DNA of 64,000 nucleotides. Origin: Prevotella sp. (GTDB taxonomy: Bacteria; Bacteroidota; Bacteroidia; Bacteroidales; Bacteroidaceae). The translations under genes were made by a program, and so were the position numbers. The stretch covers positions 1 to 64,000 of the forward strand of contig JAFRRN010000053.1 in the NCBI GenBank assembly GCA_017428055.1. The letters are read 5' to 3'. Of this stretch, positions 15,601-25,700 are shown piece by piece (position 1 is the stretch's first letter; every line of letters begins with the position of its first letter). Under the pieces are notes generated by a model. It worked only from the letters and a program-made list of their open reading frames with translations. It did no database searches and was not told the origin of the DNA.

Positions 15601-18600
15601 TCAACCTTTTTCCATGATGATGTTCACCAAAAGGGTGGCATCTAATATGTTAATGCTATCATCGGCATTGATGTCGGCATTGGCTTTGATGAACGATGGG
15701 TCATTGATGCCGAGGACATAATCTACCAATAGCACCACATCCGTGATGTTCACCAGTCCATCTCCATTGACATCGCCAAGCAATCCCACGCGAATGGGTA
15801 TGGACGTTAGTTGGTCGCCTTGGGCTATGGCGGCGGTAAAGTAGGCGTGGCTGGCTTTTACGGCGGCATCTTGCGTAAGGACGAAGGTGTCGCCCTCCTC
15901 GTTGATGAGGTAAGCCGTGGGTAGTTCTTTGTCAAGTGACGTGCCGACATACGAGTACTCAGCGGTCACCTTTTCGCTCGTTGCCGTGGGCATTACCTTG
16001 GCATTGGTGGCACTGAGTACCATCTGCTTGCCTACGAGGCCGTTGTCGCCATCACCCACTGCCATGATGTATGGTTCATTGGGTACCCATGTTTCCACAT
16101 TCTTGAAGATGACTTGTCCGTCTTTCACGCCGGCAAATTCTTTCACCCATAAGTTGCCCGTGCCGTTTCCCGATGGATGCTGCCAGTCAACCTCCTCGCC
16201 ATCGGTCGCATTCGTTACCTTTTGCACGGCAAAAGGCAGTGCTATTGTGCGCCATCCCTTCCTGCCATTGCTTCCCTTGGTGGGGATGCGTGTGTAACTG
16301 ACGGTACCCTCCACGGTGATGGCTTTAGGGATGTAATAGTTGTAGCCGTCGGACAATGAGAGGTTCGTCGCCTTGTAGCCTGTCACCACGTTCTTCCCAT
16401 CGAGTGACGAGGGTACGGTGGCATCGGCATGGAAGATGTAAAGGGTGTTTGGGTTGCTGTTGGGGATGATGTTGCTGACAGAGGCGTTGCCAAACGATAT
16501 GGCTGTGGCATCGTCGGGAATCGTGATGTCCGACGTGAGTTCCTTGGCGTCGCACTCGCCCTTCCCGTTCCAGTAGGAATAGCCGTCAACAACCGTGAAC
16601 CTATTAAATGCGCCGCCGTCGCTGATGGTATTCCCGCCCACGCTCAACGAATACCACACCTCCTCGCCGATGCTGGCTTGCGAGTTTCTTACGATGACCT
16701 CCTTTGTCTCGCCCGCCTTGACTTCCAACGGCGTGTTCTCTGTTCGCCAAGAAGAACTGACAGAACCATTCTCGTTCTTGCTCTTCAAGTAATTCAAGGT
16801 GAACGTGATGCTTCCCGCAAAATCCAGTTCCGACTCGTTCTTCAACGTGAGTGTCCCCTCGATGGTATTGCCATAGACTTTCTTGGCGTTGGTGTCTACG
16901 CAGCGCATCTCCGATGAGACGAGTGTCAATTGGTTGGTGGTGGGTGTGCCGGTAACGGTGGGAATGTTGTCAATGGTTTCCTCATAGAGGGTGGTATAGC
17001 CATTGTTTTCGTAGATTTTGACCATCACGGTATCGGTTGTGGTGTTGTTGTTCAGTTCAAGGTCAACGAAGTCTTCCTTTCCCGCCGACACGAAGAGGCG
17101 TTCCACCACCTTGTAACTGCCATTGATGTAGAGGTAGACATTGCCCTGGTAGTCGCATTCGCTGGTGTTGACAAAGGTGGTGCGGAGGAAGTTGGTGGAT
17201 GAATGGTGAACCCTGCTTACGTCTGTGATGCCGATGCCCGTGGCATTGTCGTATGCGGTGAATGTCGCCTTGCCGTCGGCAATCACCACCTCCACGAAGG
17301 CATTGTCGGCATTGACGCTCTCCTGCCATGTGTCGCTGCTGGCGAGTTTGCTGATGCTTTTGATTTGATAAGTGCCGTCATCCAAGTTAGATCCCATGCC
17401 CCAAATGTTGAATGTGATGGTATAGGTATAGCCGTCGGTGATGGAATAGGCGGAGTAAACTGTCATGCTCTGGATCTTCTCGCCGTCCTTGTACAGGCCG
17501 ATGCCGTAAGAGAATGGGTCGGGAGAACCCGCCGTGATGTTCATCTTCAACTTGATGTTATAGAAAGAGGATGAGCCTTTGACATAGTCGATCTCGTTGC
17601 TCCCGCTGAAAGAGAATCCCTCGATGCGAGCCCTTGTCATGGGAACGATGTCGGTGAATGGACTCACGATTTCATCGGTGGGCGTGATGCCGAGAACCAT
17701 CGACTGTGACCGGTTGTAACCTCCCGTATTGAGCATACGACTGAAGCTGCCGCTGTATTGGGGGAAGAGCGACTGCAATCGGTAATAACCATTCCAACTG
17801 CCATCCCAACCCCAATTGATATGGAATAGGCCATAGCCGTCATAGCCATCGCAGATGAAGGCGTGACCGCCCGCACGGCTGTTGCCTGAGTAGATGATGG
17901 GTCGCCCGTTATACAACTCGTTATACACAATCTCGTCCCATTCCTCAGTGTTAAAGCAATTCCTATTGATACTACAGACGGAACTGCCATAGCCAAAATA
18001 GGTTTTGAAGGCCGTCGCGGCATCTGCCGTGGAAGCACCCGATGACCCCGTTCCATAACTCATGCTCACGGCATGGCCGCAATATTCCATGAGCTGTGCC
18101 ACGGCAAGATTCTCCGCGTCGCTGTTTCCGCTGCCATACGTGTCCATCATGTGTTGCCAGTCGAAGGCGATGGCGGGCAGGGCATCGTATGTGCTATAAG
18201 CGGGAATCTCTTGTGTCGCCTCTTGCGGCCATTTATGTGAATACATGATTTGTGCCATGGCGGTGGCGACGCAACCCGTCACCGCTTGCTTATCTGTTGT
18301 GGTGAAACAGAGCTGGTTGTACGGGGCGTCCTGTCCCCAAGTGCTGGGAACGAGCGGTGGGATGACCTGCCGTGCCACGTTGTCCACCTCGTCGGTGGTG
18401 GCAGCTTTGGCACGTTTCAGGTTGTTGGCACGGGCAAACGCGATTTCCTCTTGGTAATAGTCGAGCAACTCCTGCATGTTTTCGGGGATGTCGTTCACGT
18501 CAAAGGTACCGCTTTCTGAATATCCGAGGATTTCCTCCGTGGCATCATCGCCCGAGATGATGACGAATCCGCCCTCCTCCGTGTTGTTGTAAATGTAGTA

Positions 18601-18807
18601 ATAGGCGTTCTTCGCCGCCACGCCCCTGCCTTTGGCGGCGAGAGGTCTTGCCCCTTGGTAGGCCAGCGTGAGGCCTTCGGTTTTCTTTTGGCCATGTTTG
18701 TCCATGAATGTCTGTGCTGTCTTTCGTGCCACATCCTTGGTGATGGGGTCGGCGTTCATATTTGCCGCGCTAAGCAGCATCATAATGATGAATATAAATT
18801 GTTTCAT
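15601..18807 (-). CDS. Secreted C10-family cysteine protease with dockerin-type repeats
   Basis: The 1068-residue product resembles streptopain and Prevotella interpain-type proteases. Residues 1-19 are a signal peptide (ending MNADP). An inhibitory propeptide follows (residues 20-150, with GGFVIISGDDATEEILGYSE). The catalytic Cys is in QAVTGCVATAMAQIMYS and the catalytic His in AGGHAFICDGYDGYGLFHIN, followed by WGWDGSWNGYY. Residues 390-950 are beta-rich repeats of unknown role. The C-terminus has two dockerin-like calcium repeats (DVNGDGLVNITDVVLLVDY and DINADDSINILDATLLVNI). It is longer than characterised family members because of the added middle region. Likely exported and cell-surface or extracellular; role in peptide nutrition or host protein cleavage is inferred. 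Confidence 0.9.
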   Translation of the reverse strand: MKQFIFIIMMLLSAANMNADPITKDVARKTAQTFMDKHGQKKTEGLTLAYQGARPLAAKGRGVAAKNAYYYIYNNTEEGGFVIISGDDATEEILGYSESGTFDVNDIPENMQELLDYYQEEIAFARANNLKRAKAATTDEVDNVARQVIPPLVPSTWGQDAPYNQLCFTTTDKQAVTGCVATAMAQIMYSHKWPQEATQEIPAYSTYDALPAIAFDWQHMMDTYGSGNSDAENLAVAQLMEYCGHAVSMSYGTGSSGASTADAATAFKTYFGYGSSVCSINRNCFNTEEWDEIVYNELYNGRPIIYSGNSRAGGHAFICDGYDGYGLFHINWGWDGSWNGYYRLQSLFPQYSGSFSRMLNTGGYNRSQSMVLGITPTDEIVSPFTDIVPMTRARIEGFSFSGSNEIDYVKGSSSFYNIKLKMNITAGSPDPFSYGIGLYKDGEKIQSMTVYSAYSITDGYTYTITFNIWGMGSNLDDGTYQIKSISKLASSDTWQESVNADNAFVEVVIADGKATFTAYDNATGIGITDVSRVHHSSTNFLRTTFVNTSECDYQGNVYLYINGSYKVVERLFVSAGKEDFVDLELNNNTTTDTVMVKIYENNGYTTLYEETIDNIPTVTGTPTTNQLTLVSSEMRCVDTNAKKVYGNTIEGTLTLKNESELDFAGSITFTLNYLKSKNENGSVSSSWRTENTPLEVKAGETKEVIVRNSQASIGEEVWYSLSVGGNTISDGGAFNRFTVVDGYSYWNGKGECDAKELTSDITIPDDATAISFGNASVSNIIPNSNPNTLYIFHADATVPSSLDGKNVVTGYKATNLSLSDGYNYYIPKAITVEGTVSYTRIPTKGSNGRKGWRTIALPFAVQKVTNATDGEEVDWQHPSGNGTGNLWVKEFAGVKDGQVIFKNVETWVPNEPYIMAVGDGDNGLVGKQMVLSATNAKVMPTATSEKVTAEYSYVGTSLDKELPTAYLINEEGDTFVLTQDAAVKASHAYFTAAIAQGDQLTSIPIRVGLLGDVNGDGLVNITDVVLLVDYVLGINDPSFIKANADINADDSINILDATLLVNIIMEKG

Positions 18808-18894
18808 AGGTTTGAGGTGTTTGTTTGATATACTTTATTTTCATAACAATTCATCCGCTTTCGTCAACATTATTGGGCGAAAACGGATGATTCT

Positions 18895-20244
18895 CTATTT
18901 CACCAACTCTACGATGCGGCTCATCTGGTTGGGAATGCGGATCTGCTGCGGGCACTTTTTCAGGCACACCTCACAATCCATGCACTTGTCTGCCCAAGCC
19001 TTCTTGTCGAGTGCTTTCTTGTAGCCTTTCTTGAACTCGCCAATCCTCTTGTCGTAATCAGCGGAACTTTTATGGGGCAGGGGCAATAGCTTGTCGTTGA
19101 CCGCCTTATTGTAATAGGCGAAGTTGCCGGGGATGTCCACCCCGTAGGGGCAAGGCATACAATAGGCGCATGCCGTACAGGGAATGGTGGGATAGCCGCG
19201 CATCCCGTCTGCCACCTGTGCCAGCAGGGCTTTCTCCCGTTCCGTGCAGGGGTCGAGGGGCGAGAATGTCTTTACGTTGTCTGTTAGGTGGTCCATGTTC
19301 GACATGCCGCTGAGCGTGGTCAGGATATTGGGCAAGGTTCCCACCCAGCGGAAAGCCCATGAGGCGATGCTGTCGTTGGGGCGTTGCGCCTTCAGTTCCT
19401 TGGCAAACTCGTCGGGTACATTGGCAAGCCTTCCGCCGAGGAGCGGCTCCATGACGACCGCTTGTATGCCCGCCTTGTCGAGCTTATTGTACAGGTATTC
19501 GGCATCGGCATCCTTTTTCCATCCGCCCTGTCCGAGCGAGGCATGTCGCCAATCGATATAATTCAGTTCGATTTGCACAAAACTCCAGTGGTATTCTTCT
19601 TGGCGGTCTACCAGCCAGTCGAACACCTCCACGTTGCCATGGTATGAGAAACCGAGGTTTCGGATGCGCCCCGCTTCCCGCTCCTTGACAAGGAAGTCAA
19701 GCAACCCATTGTCGATAAATCGCGAGCGGAACTCATCCATCCCGCTTCCCCCGATGGAATGGAGAAGATAATAGTCGATATAATCTATCTGCAACCGCTC
19801 AAACGACTGCTCATACATTTTCTTCGACTCGTCAAAGGAGTGTACCCTTCGGTTTTGGTTAGACATCTTTGTCGCGATGTAGTAGCTGTCTCGTGGATGT
19901 CTTTTCAGGGCGATGCCCGTCACCACTTCCGAGTTGCCGTAAGCGGGGGCGGTGTCAAAATAGTTCACTCCGTGTGCAAGGGCATAGTCTACCATCTTGT
20001 TCACCTCATCTTGGTTCTTTGGCAGTCGCATCATCCCGAAGCCCAAGAGCGACACCTTGTCGCCCGTGTGGCGATTCACGCGCATGGTCATGGCGTTGCC
20101 CGAAGGTTGTGGGGCTTGTGGTGTCTCGTCATCCGCAAGGGCTTGCAGGGGGTCTAATGTCATTAGTGCGATGGCGGAGAGTGTTCCCTTGCCGATGTTC
20201 TTGATGAACTGGCGGCGGTTCATGTCGTTGCTTTTTTCTTTCAT
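18895..20244 (-). CDS. Aldo/keto reductase with Tat signal and 4Fe-4S domain
   Basis: A 449-residue oxidoreductase. The N-terminus carries a twin-arginine-like signal (MNRRQFIKNIGKGTLSAIAL), suggesting export of the folded protein. The aldo/keto reductase barrel shows LGFGMMRLP, the catalytic region DTAPAYGNSEVVTG (Asp, Tyr), and later YYIATKMSNQ and DYIDYYLLHS (His). The C-terminal part has ferredoxin-type Cys clusters: CTACAYCMPCPYGVDIP and CMDCEVCLKKCPQQIRIP. The combination is common in anaerobes; the substrate is unknown. The start may be the internal ATG at 20223 (MNRRQF) rather than 20244. Confidence 0.87.
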   Translation of the reverse strand: MKEKSNDMNRRQFIKNIGKGTLSAIALMTLDPLQALADDETPQAPQPSGNAMTMRVNRHTGDKVSLLGFGMMRLPKNQDEVNKMVDYALAHGVNYFDTAPAYGNSEVVTGIALKRHPRDSYYIATKMSNQNRRVHSFDESKKMYEQSFERLQIDYIDYYLLHSIGGSGMDEFRSRFIDNGLLDFLVKEREAGRIRNLGFSYHGNVEVFDWLVDRQEEYHWSFVQIELNYIDWRHASLGQGGWKKDADAEYLYNKLDKAGIQAVVMEPLLGGRLANVPDEFAKELKAQRPNDSIASWAFRWVGTLPNILTTLSGMSNMDHLTDNVKTFSPLDPCTEREKALLAQVADGMRGYPTIPCTACAYCMPCPYGVDIPGNFAYYNKAVNDKLLPLPHKSSADYDKRIGEFKKGYKKALDKKAWADKCMDCEVCLKKCPQQIRIPNQMSRIVELVK

Positions 20245-20344
20245 GTCAATGCTAAATTGGTATTTACGCCGCTAATATACGAAAAAAGAATCATAAATGT
20301 TAACTTTCCATTGAAACTTTTAAATGGGATAGGATATTTTTTTG

Positions 20345-20353
20345 TACTTTTGT
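20345..20353 (+). promoter_or_regulatory. Promoter -7 element of the MFS transporter gene
   Basis: TACTTTTGT differs from TAnnTTTGC only in the last base and lies 75 bp before the start codon at 20429. Confidence 0.55.
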
Positions 20354-20428
20354 AAAGTATTCCGATAAAAATCTTCATGTTCGGTTTACTGTTTCTTTGC
20401 AATCGTTCAAAACATTATACTCAATAAC

Positions 20429-21823
20429 ATGAAACGCTACAATCAACGGTTTATTTATTTTATCTGCCTCGTCTCAGCGATGGGAGGGTTGTTATTTGGC
20501 TACGACTGGGTGGTGATTGGCGGTGCCAAGCCATTCTATGAGTTGTTTTTCGGCATCAGCGAGTCGCCCGTGATGCAGGGAGTGGCCATGTCTACCGCAT
20601 TGGTAGGGTGCCTTTTGGGGGCGATGGTGGCGGGTGCGCTTGCCGACAAGTACGGGCGCAAGCCGTTGTTGATTGTCGCGGCGGTGCTGTTCACGGTGTC
20701 AGCCATTGCTACGGGAATGTTCAGTGATTTCACGCTCTTCAATATCGCACGGTTCGTCGGCGGCGTGGGAATTGGCGTGGCATCGGCCCTTTCGCCGATG
20801 TATATCGCGGAGGTCTCGCCAAGTGACATCCGTGGGAAACTGGTGTCGCTCAACCAAATGACCATCGTCCTCGGCATCCTCGCCGCGCAAATCGCCAACT
20901 GGCTGATTGCCGACCCCGTGCCGGAGGCGTTCACGCCCACCGACATCCTCGCCTCGTGGAATGGCCTGATGGGCTGGCGTTGGATGTTTTGGGCGGAGGC
21001 GTTGCCAGCGACCTTATTCCTTCTTCTCGCCTTCTTCATCCCGGAGAGTCCGCGATGGCAGACTCTTCATGGCTTTGCCGATAAGGCACGGGAAACATTG
21101 GGCAAGATTGGCGGCGCAGACTATGCCGATGGGGAGATGGCTGCCATTGGTCATGCGGCGCAGATGGACCGTGAACGGGAGCGTGGGGGCTTACGTACAC
21201 TCTTCTCTCGTCGGTATGCGCCCGTGTTGGTGCTGGGCATTTTCATTGCCGTCTTCCAACAATGGTGTGGCACGAATGTCATCTTCAACTATGCGCAAGA
21301 GATCTTCTCCGCCGCAGGGTATGCCGTTGGCGACGTGTTGTTCAACATTGTCATCACGGGTATCGCCAATGTCGTCTTCACCATCGTTGCCCTCTACACC
21401 GTGGATAGGTGGGGTCGCCGCTCGCTGATGCTTTTCGGGGCGGGTGGATTGGGCATTATCTACCTTATCCTCGGTACGTGTTACCACTTCCATGTCACGG
21501 GATTCTTCATGGTGATATTGGTGGTGGCAGCCATTTCCTGCTATGCCATGTCGCTCGGACCTGTCACTTGGGTTCTCTTATCGGAGATATTCCCCAACAG
21601 GGTGCGTGGCGTGGCGATGGCGACATGCACCTTCGCGCTGTGGGTGGGATGCTGTACGCTCACCTTCTCGTTCCCCTCGCTCAATGCCACCCTCGGCTCG
21701 AGCGGCACGTTCTGGATTTATTCAGCCATCTGCCTGTGTGGCTTTGTGTTCTTCATGCGCCGCTGCCCGGAGACCAAAGGCAAGAGCCTCGAGCAGTTAG
21801 AGCGTGAATTATTGGAGGGATAA
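20429..21823 (+). CDS. MFS sugar porter
   Basis: A 464-residue major facilitator of the sugar porter family (related to XylE and similar sugar:proton symporters), with about 12 membrane segments. Signatures: GGLLFGYDWVVIGGAKPFYE (residues 19-38), ADKYGRKPLLI, VGGVGIGVASALSPMYIAEV, RGKLVSLNQ, PESPRWQ, and near the end VLLSEIFPNRVRGVAMA and CPETKGKSLEQLE (PETKG). The adjacent downstream gene codes for a DUF5107-TPR protein that probably handles the transported sugar or a product of it. The specific sugar cannot be told from the sequence. Confidence 0.9.
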   Translation: MKRYNQRFIYFICLVSAMGGLLFGYDWVVIGGAKPFYELFFGISESPVMQGVAMSTALVGCLLGAMVAGALADKYGRKPLLIVAAVLFTVSAIATGMFSDFTLFNIARFVGGVGIGVASALSPMYIAEVSPSDIRGKLVSLNQMTIVLGILAAQIANWLIADPVPEAFTPTDILASWNGLMGWRWMFWAEALPATLFLLLAFFIPESPRWQTLHGFADKARETLGKIGGADYADGEMAAIGHAAQMDRERERGGLRTLFSRRYAPVLVLGIFIAVFQQWCGTNVIFNYAQEIFSAAGYAVGDVLFNIVITGIANVVFTIVALYTVDRWGRRSLMLFGAGGLGIIYLILGTCYHFHVTGFFMVILVVAAISCYAMSLGPVTWVLLSEIFPNRVRGVAMATCTFALWVGCCTLTFSFPSLNATLGSSGTFWIYSAICLCGFVFFMRRCPETKGKSLEQLERELLEG

Positions 21824-21824
21824 T

Positions 21825-21868
21825 GGCCGGATAATCCGAATAATCCAGAAATCCCGGACAATCCGGGC
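21825..21868. repeat. Short hairpin repeat (GGATAATCC words)
   Basis: Repeated words (CCGGATAATCCGAATAATCC at 21827-21846) and the hairpin CCCGGACAATCCGGG (21853-21867) lie between the transporter stop and the DUF5107 gene. The build resembles the other word repeats in the window. Confidence 0.5.
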
Positions 21869-21902
21869 AAACGAAAACCCAAACAATTAAAATCATCAAG
21901 CA

Positions 21903-24900
21903 ATGGTCAAAGCATGGAAAGAAACCGTCGTCATCCCAACCTATGAGATTGGGAAGGCGGAGAAAAACCCTATCTTCTTGGAGAAACGTGTGTATCAAGG
22001 CTCATCCGGGGCCGTCTATCCCTATCCCGTCATCGAGTCGATAGCCAATGAGAAGGTGGATAAGGAATGGAAAGCCGTCTTCTTGGAGAATGAATACATC
22101 AAGGTCATGATATTGCCCGAATTGGGCGGACGCGTGCAAATGGCTTACGACAAGATACGCCAGCGGCACTTCGTCTATTACAACCATGTCATCAAACCCG
22201 CCCTCGTGGGCTTGACAGGCCCGTGGATCTCGGGAGGAATCGAGTTTAACTGGCCGCAGCACCACCGCCCCTCCACCTATCTTCCCGTAGACTCCACCAT
22301 CGTGGAGAACGAGGATGGGTCGGTCACGGTGTGGGTCAACGAGATGGAGAGGATGACTCACCAGAAAGGCTCGGCGGGATTCACGCTGCGCCCGGGGTGT
22401 GCTTATCTTGAAATCTACGGCATCTTGTACAACCGCACCGACGTGCCGCAGACCTTCCTGTGGTGGGCGAATCCCGCCGTATCGGTCAATGACGCTTACC
22501 AGAGCGTGTTCCCGCCCGACATCAATGCCGTCTTCGACCATGGCAAACGAGCCGTCTCGTCGTTCCCCATTGCCACTGGCACGTATTACAAGATGGACTA
22601 TTCGGCGGGCATAGACATCTCCAATTACAAGAACATCAAGGTGCCGACCTCGTATATGGCGGTCAACTCGAAGTACAACTTTGAGGGGGGCTATGAGAAT
22701 GACACACAGGCGGGAATGCTCCATGTCGCCTCCCACCATCTCTCCCCAGGCAAGAAACAGTGGACATGGGGCAACGGCGACTTCGGACAGGCATGGGACC
22801 GCAACCTCACCGATGCTGACGGGCCATACATCGAATTGATGGCGGGGGTGTACACCGAGAACCAACCCGACTTCACGTGGCTCATGCCATACGAGGAGAA
22901 ACGCTTTACCCAATATTTCATGCCGTATCGCGAGCTCGGCATCGTGAAACAGGCATCGCGCGACTTCATCGTCGCCATCGATACCATGCCCTCTACCGAT
23001 GGAAAATCCCTTGCCCTGTTTAAGGTGTTTGCCACCTCCAAACGCCAGGTGCGCGTCGTCTTGAAAGATGATGATGGTGCAATCTATTATGATAAGGTGG
23101 TGAACGTCTCGCCAGAGAGCATCTTGGAAGAGACTGTTCCAATAGGCTCGGCGAGCATGGAGGCTTTGTCGCTGACGCTTTTACCTCCCGCCGATGCCAT
23201 GATGACCAATGGGTGTCATCTCGTTTGGCATGGCGAAACGGATGAGATACGGCCCATCCCCGACGCGGCAGAGGCGGCGTTGCCACCCGAGGAGGTGAAG
23301 ACCAACGAGCAATTATACCTCACAGGACTCCACTTGGAGCAATATCGCCATGCCACGTTCTCGCCCCTTCACTACTATGAGGAGGCGTTGCGGCGCGACC
23401 CGTCCGACTATCGGTGCCTCAATGCCGTGGGACTTTGGTACATCCGCAAGGGATGTTTCCGCAAGGCGGAGAAATATCTGCGCAAGGCGGTGGCGGTCAT
23501 CACGCGCCGCAACCCCAACCCTTACGATGGCGAACCCATCTACAACCTCGGCTTGGCGTTGAAATACCAAGGGAAGTTGGATGAGGCATACGACCGCTTT
23601 TGGAAAGCCACATGGAACAAGGCATGGGCAGATGCCGGCTATTTGGAGGCGGCGAAAATCAGCGTGGCGCAAGGACGATACGAGGATGCGATGGATGAAC
23701 TTGACCGCTCCCTGCAAAACAACTGGCACAACCACAAGGCTCGCGCCCTACGCGCCGCCGTGCTGCGCCGCCTTGCTGCCGTCACCCCCTCCGTCCAGTC
23801 TGTTGAAGCAATGCCACAACAAACAGAACTCTTGGCATTTATCGACGAAAGCCTTTGCTTTGACCGTTTCAATTATGGCTGTCTCTATGAGAAATACTTG
23901 CTCACCAAGGATGCTTCGGTATTGGAGGAGATGAAGACTCTCCTGCGCCAGAGTTGTGACAATTATGATGAGGTTGCCCTCGACTATGCCCAAGCGGGGC
24001 TTTGGGATGAGGCGAGAGCCATCTGGAAGATTGCCGAGAGCGAGGGTGCCACGTCGCCCATGACCTATTATTATATGGGCGAATATGGGAAGGCGGAAAC
24101 ACTATCGCCCGACTATTGCTTCCCCAACCGCCTTGAGGCGGTCGTCGCCCTGCGTGATGCCATCGAGAAGAACCCCGCCGGGGCGCGGGCTCCCTATTAC
24201 CTCGGTTGTCTCTATTTTGACAAAAGACAATATCAACAAGCATGGGAACTCTGGACGAAGTCAGCGGAAAACGACCCGTCGTTCCCCACTGTCTGGCGCA
24301 ACCTTGCCTTGTTGGAACTTAACAAAAAGGACAATGAGGAGAAGGCGATGGTATATATGGAGAAGGCGTTTGCCCTCGATACGACCGACGCGCGGGTGCT
24401 GATGGAACTTGACCAATTGTATAAGCGCTTGCAGAGACCACATCAGTTCCGCCTCGACAACCTGCTAAAATATCCTGAACTTGTCGAACAGCGCGACGAC
24501 CTCGTGTTGGAGGAGATTACTTTGCTCAACCAATTGGGGCGTTATGAGGAGGCAAAAACGAAGTTAGACGCTCACCAGTTCCACCCCTGGGAGGGAGGCG
24601 AGGGCAAAGTTCCCGCACAATACCAGTTCGCAAGGGTGGAATTGGCAAAGAAGGCATTGAAGGAAAAGGCTTGTGACGATGCCATCTCCTTGCTCGAAGA
24701 GTGTCTCGTCTATCCTCACCACTTGGGCGAGGGCAAGCTTTATAATACTCCCGAGAACGACTTTTATTATCTTCTGGGAGAGGCGTATGCGCAAAAGGGT
24801 GACGAGGAGAAAGCCCGCGAGTGCTGGGAAAAGGCTGCACAGGGCAACCTGGAGCCCGCCGCCGCAATCTATTACAACGATGCCAAGCCCGACAAGATCT

Positions 24901-25214
24901 ATTACCAAGGACTGGCACTCTTGCGACTCGGCAGGGTGGGGGAGGCTCATGGCCGTTTCCATAAGCTCGTCAACTATGGCAAACAGCATCTCTTCGAGAA
25001 GCAAACTTTGGACTATTTCGCCGTTTCCCTTCCCGACCTACTCATCTGGGAAGACTCGCTCGACCGCAAGAACCAGGTGCATTGCCACTACATGCTTGCC
25101 CTCGGCTATGCAGGGCTTGGCGAGGAAGTCAAGGCGGAGAAGCATCTCGCCATAGCCGAATCCCTTGACATCAACCACCAAGGCATACAAGCCTTCCGCT
25201 CGTTGTGGGTTTAA
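21903..25214 (+). CDS. DUF5107 and TPR-repeat protein
   Basis: A 1103-residue protein without signal peptide. Residues 1-400 match DUF5107, a beta-sandwich domain related to sugar mutarotases/epimerase-like folds: visible features include VMILPELGGRVQMAYDKI, GLTGPWISGGIEFNWPQHH and WWANPAVSVNDAYQSVFP. Residues about 450-1103 are TPR repeats (NAVGLWYIRKGCFRKAEKYL, YNLGLALKYQGKLDEAYDRF and others). It lies 79 bp downstream of the sugar porter and probably belongs to the same operon. Role in carbohydrate metabolism is inferred from domain and context; no reaction can be assigned. Confidence 0.78.
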   Translation: MVKAWKETVVIPTYEIGKAEKNPIFLEKRVYQGSSGAVYPYPVIESIANEKVDKEWKAVFLENEYIKVMILPELGGRVQMAYDKIRQRHFVYYNHVIKPALVGLTGPWISGGIEFNWPQHHRPSTYLPVDSTIVENEDGSVTVWVNEMERMTHQKGSAGFTLRPGCAYLEIYGILYNRTDVPQTFLWWANPAVSVNDAYQSVFPPDINAVFDHGKRAVSSFPIATGTYYKMDYSAGIDISNYKNIKVPTSYMAVNSKYNFEGGYENDTQAGMLHVASHHLSPGKKQWTWGNGDFGQAWDRNLTDADGPYIELMAGVYTENQPDFTWLMPYEEKRFTQYFMPYRELGIVKQASRDFIVAIDTMPSTDGKSLALFKVFATSKRQVRVVLKDDDGAIYYDKVVNVSPESILEETVPIGSASMEALSLTLLPPADAMMTNGCHLVWHGETDEIRPIPDAAEAALPPEEVKTNEQLYLTGLHLEQYRHATFSPLHYYEEALRRDPSDYRCLNAVGLWYIRKGCFRKAEKYLRKAVAVITRRNPNPYDGEPIYNLGLALKYQGKLDEAYDRFWKATWNKAWADAGYLEAAKISVAQGRYEDAMDELDRSLQNNWHNHKARALRAAVLRRLAAVTPSVQSVEAMPQQTELLAFIDESLCFDRFNYGCLYEKYLLTKDASVLEEMKTLLRQSCDNYDEVALDYAQAGLWDEARAIWKIAESEGATSPMTYYYMGEYGKAETLSPDYCFPNRLEAVVALRDAIEKNPAGARAPYYLGCLYFDKRQYQQAWELWTKSAENDPSFPTVWRNLALLELNKKDNEEKAMVYMEKAFALDTTDARVLMELDQLYKRLQRPHQFRLDNLLKYPELVEQRDDLVLEEITLLNQLGRYEEAKTKLDAHQFHPWEGGEGKVPAQYQFARVELAKKALKEKACDDAISLLEECLVYPHHLGEGKLYNTPENDFYYLLGEAYAQKGDEEKARECWEKAAQGNLEPAAAIYYNDAKPDKIYYQGLALLRLGRVGEAHGRFHKLVNYGKQHLFEKQTLDYFAVSLPDLLIWEDSLDRKNQVHCHYMLALGYAGLGEEVKAEKHLAIAESLDINHQGIQAFRSLWV

Positions 25215-25234
25215 GAAGTAGAATTGCCTAACAA

Positions 25235-25387
25235 GCACATAGCCCAGGGCAACGCCCTGGGCTTGTTGTTGGTGTTGCGAGATGCACCTTGAAAAGGCAA
25301 AAGCGGTGCTGTCGATGATGCTTTTGCCCCTTTGGGGCGTTTTCTTCCGATGCCATCATCCCCAGGGTGTTGCCCTGGGCTATGTGC
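25235..25387. mobile_element. MITE/REP-like palindromic element, 153 bp
   Basis: The ends are 27-bp inverted repeats with one mismatch (25235-25261 and 25361-25387, beginning GCACATAGCCCAGGGCAAC). Each end is itself a hairpin (AGCCCAGGGC / GCCCTGGGCT at the left). The interior has a further 9-bp stem, GGCAAAAGC/GCTTTTGCC, and CCCCTTTGGGG. There is no coding capacity. Such structure is typical of non-autonomous repeats mobilised or maintained by a transposase elsewhere; no clear target duplication was seen. Confidence 0.6.
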
Positions 25388-25510
25388 TATTGGTCTTTCA
25401 GACCGCTTATCTTTGGCATGAAAGCATGGTTTGTCGATGATGGATGTGGTGCTTGTCGGGAACGTACGCGGCGTTCAGCGGGAACAAATGCCGCATTTAT
25501 CGCCTTTCGG

Positions 25511-25610
25511 CTATAGCCAAAAGGGTTTGCGCCTATAGCCGAAAGGGTTTGCGCCTATAGCCGAAAGGGTTTGCGCCTATAGCCGAAAGGGTTTGCGGCT
25601 ATAGCCAAAA
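25511..25610. repeat. 22-bp tandem array (CTATAGCC type)
   Basis: Four head-to-tail 22-bp units start at 25511, 25533, 25555 and 25577, with a partial fifth at 25599. The unit is CTATAGCCGAAAGGGTTTGC plus GC, and the first and last copies make the palindrome GGCTATAGCC. No unique spacers separate them, so it is not a CRISPR array. Confidence 0.9.
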
Positions 25611-25687
25611 TAAAATGAAAAAAATGTTCCCCATAATTATTTAAGAAGAAAAAAGGAACAAAATGAGTCGTTCTCCCAAAAACTTTG

Positions 25688-25696
25688 TATCTTTGC
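25688..25696 (+). promoter_or_regulatory. Promoter -7 element of the candidate RNA
   Basis: TATCTTTGC is a perfect Bacteroidota -7 match with no start codon of a credible gene until 26141, so it should drive an RNA or a 440-nt leader. Confidence 0.7.
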
Positions 25697-25700
25697 AACG

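Noticed and set aside
25511-25610. Replication-origin iterons
   Set aside because: The 22-bp direct repeats resemble iterons, but no replication initiator gene or DnaA-box cluster is near and the surroundings are chromosomal. Similar arrays occur elsewhere in the window.
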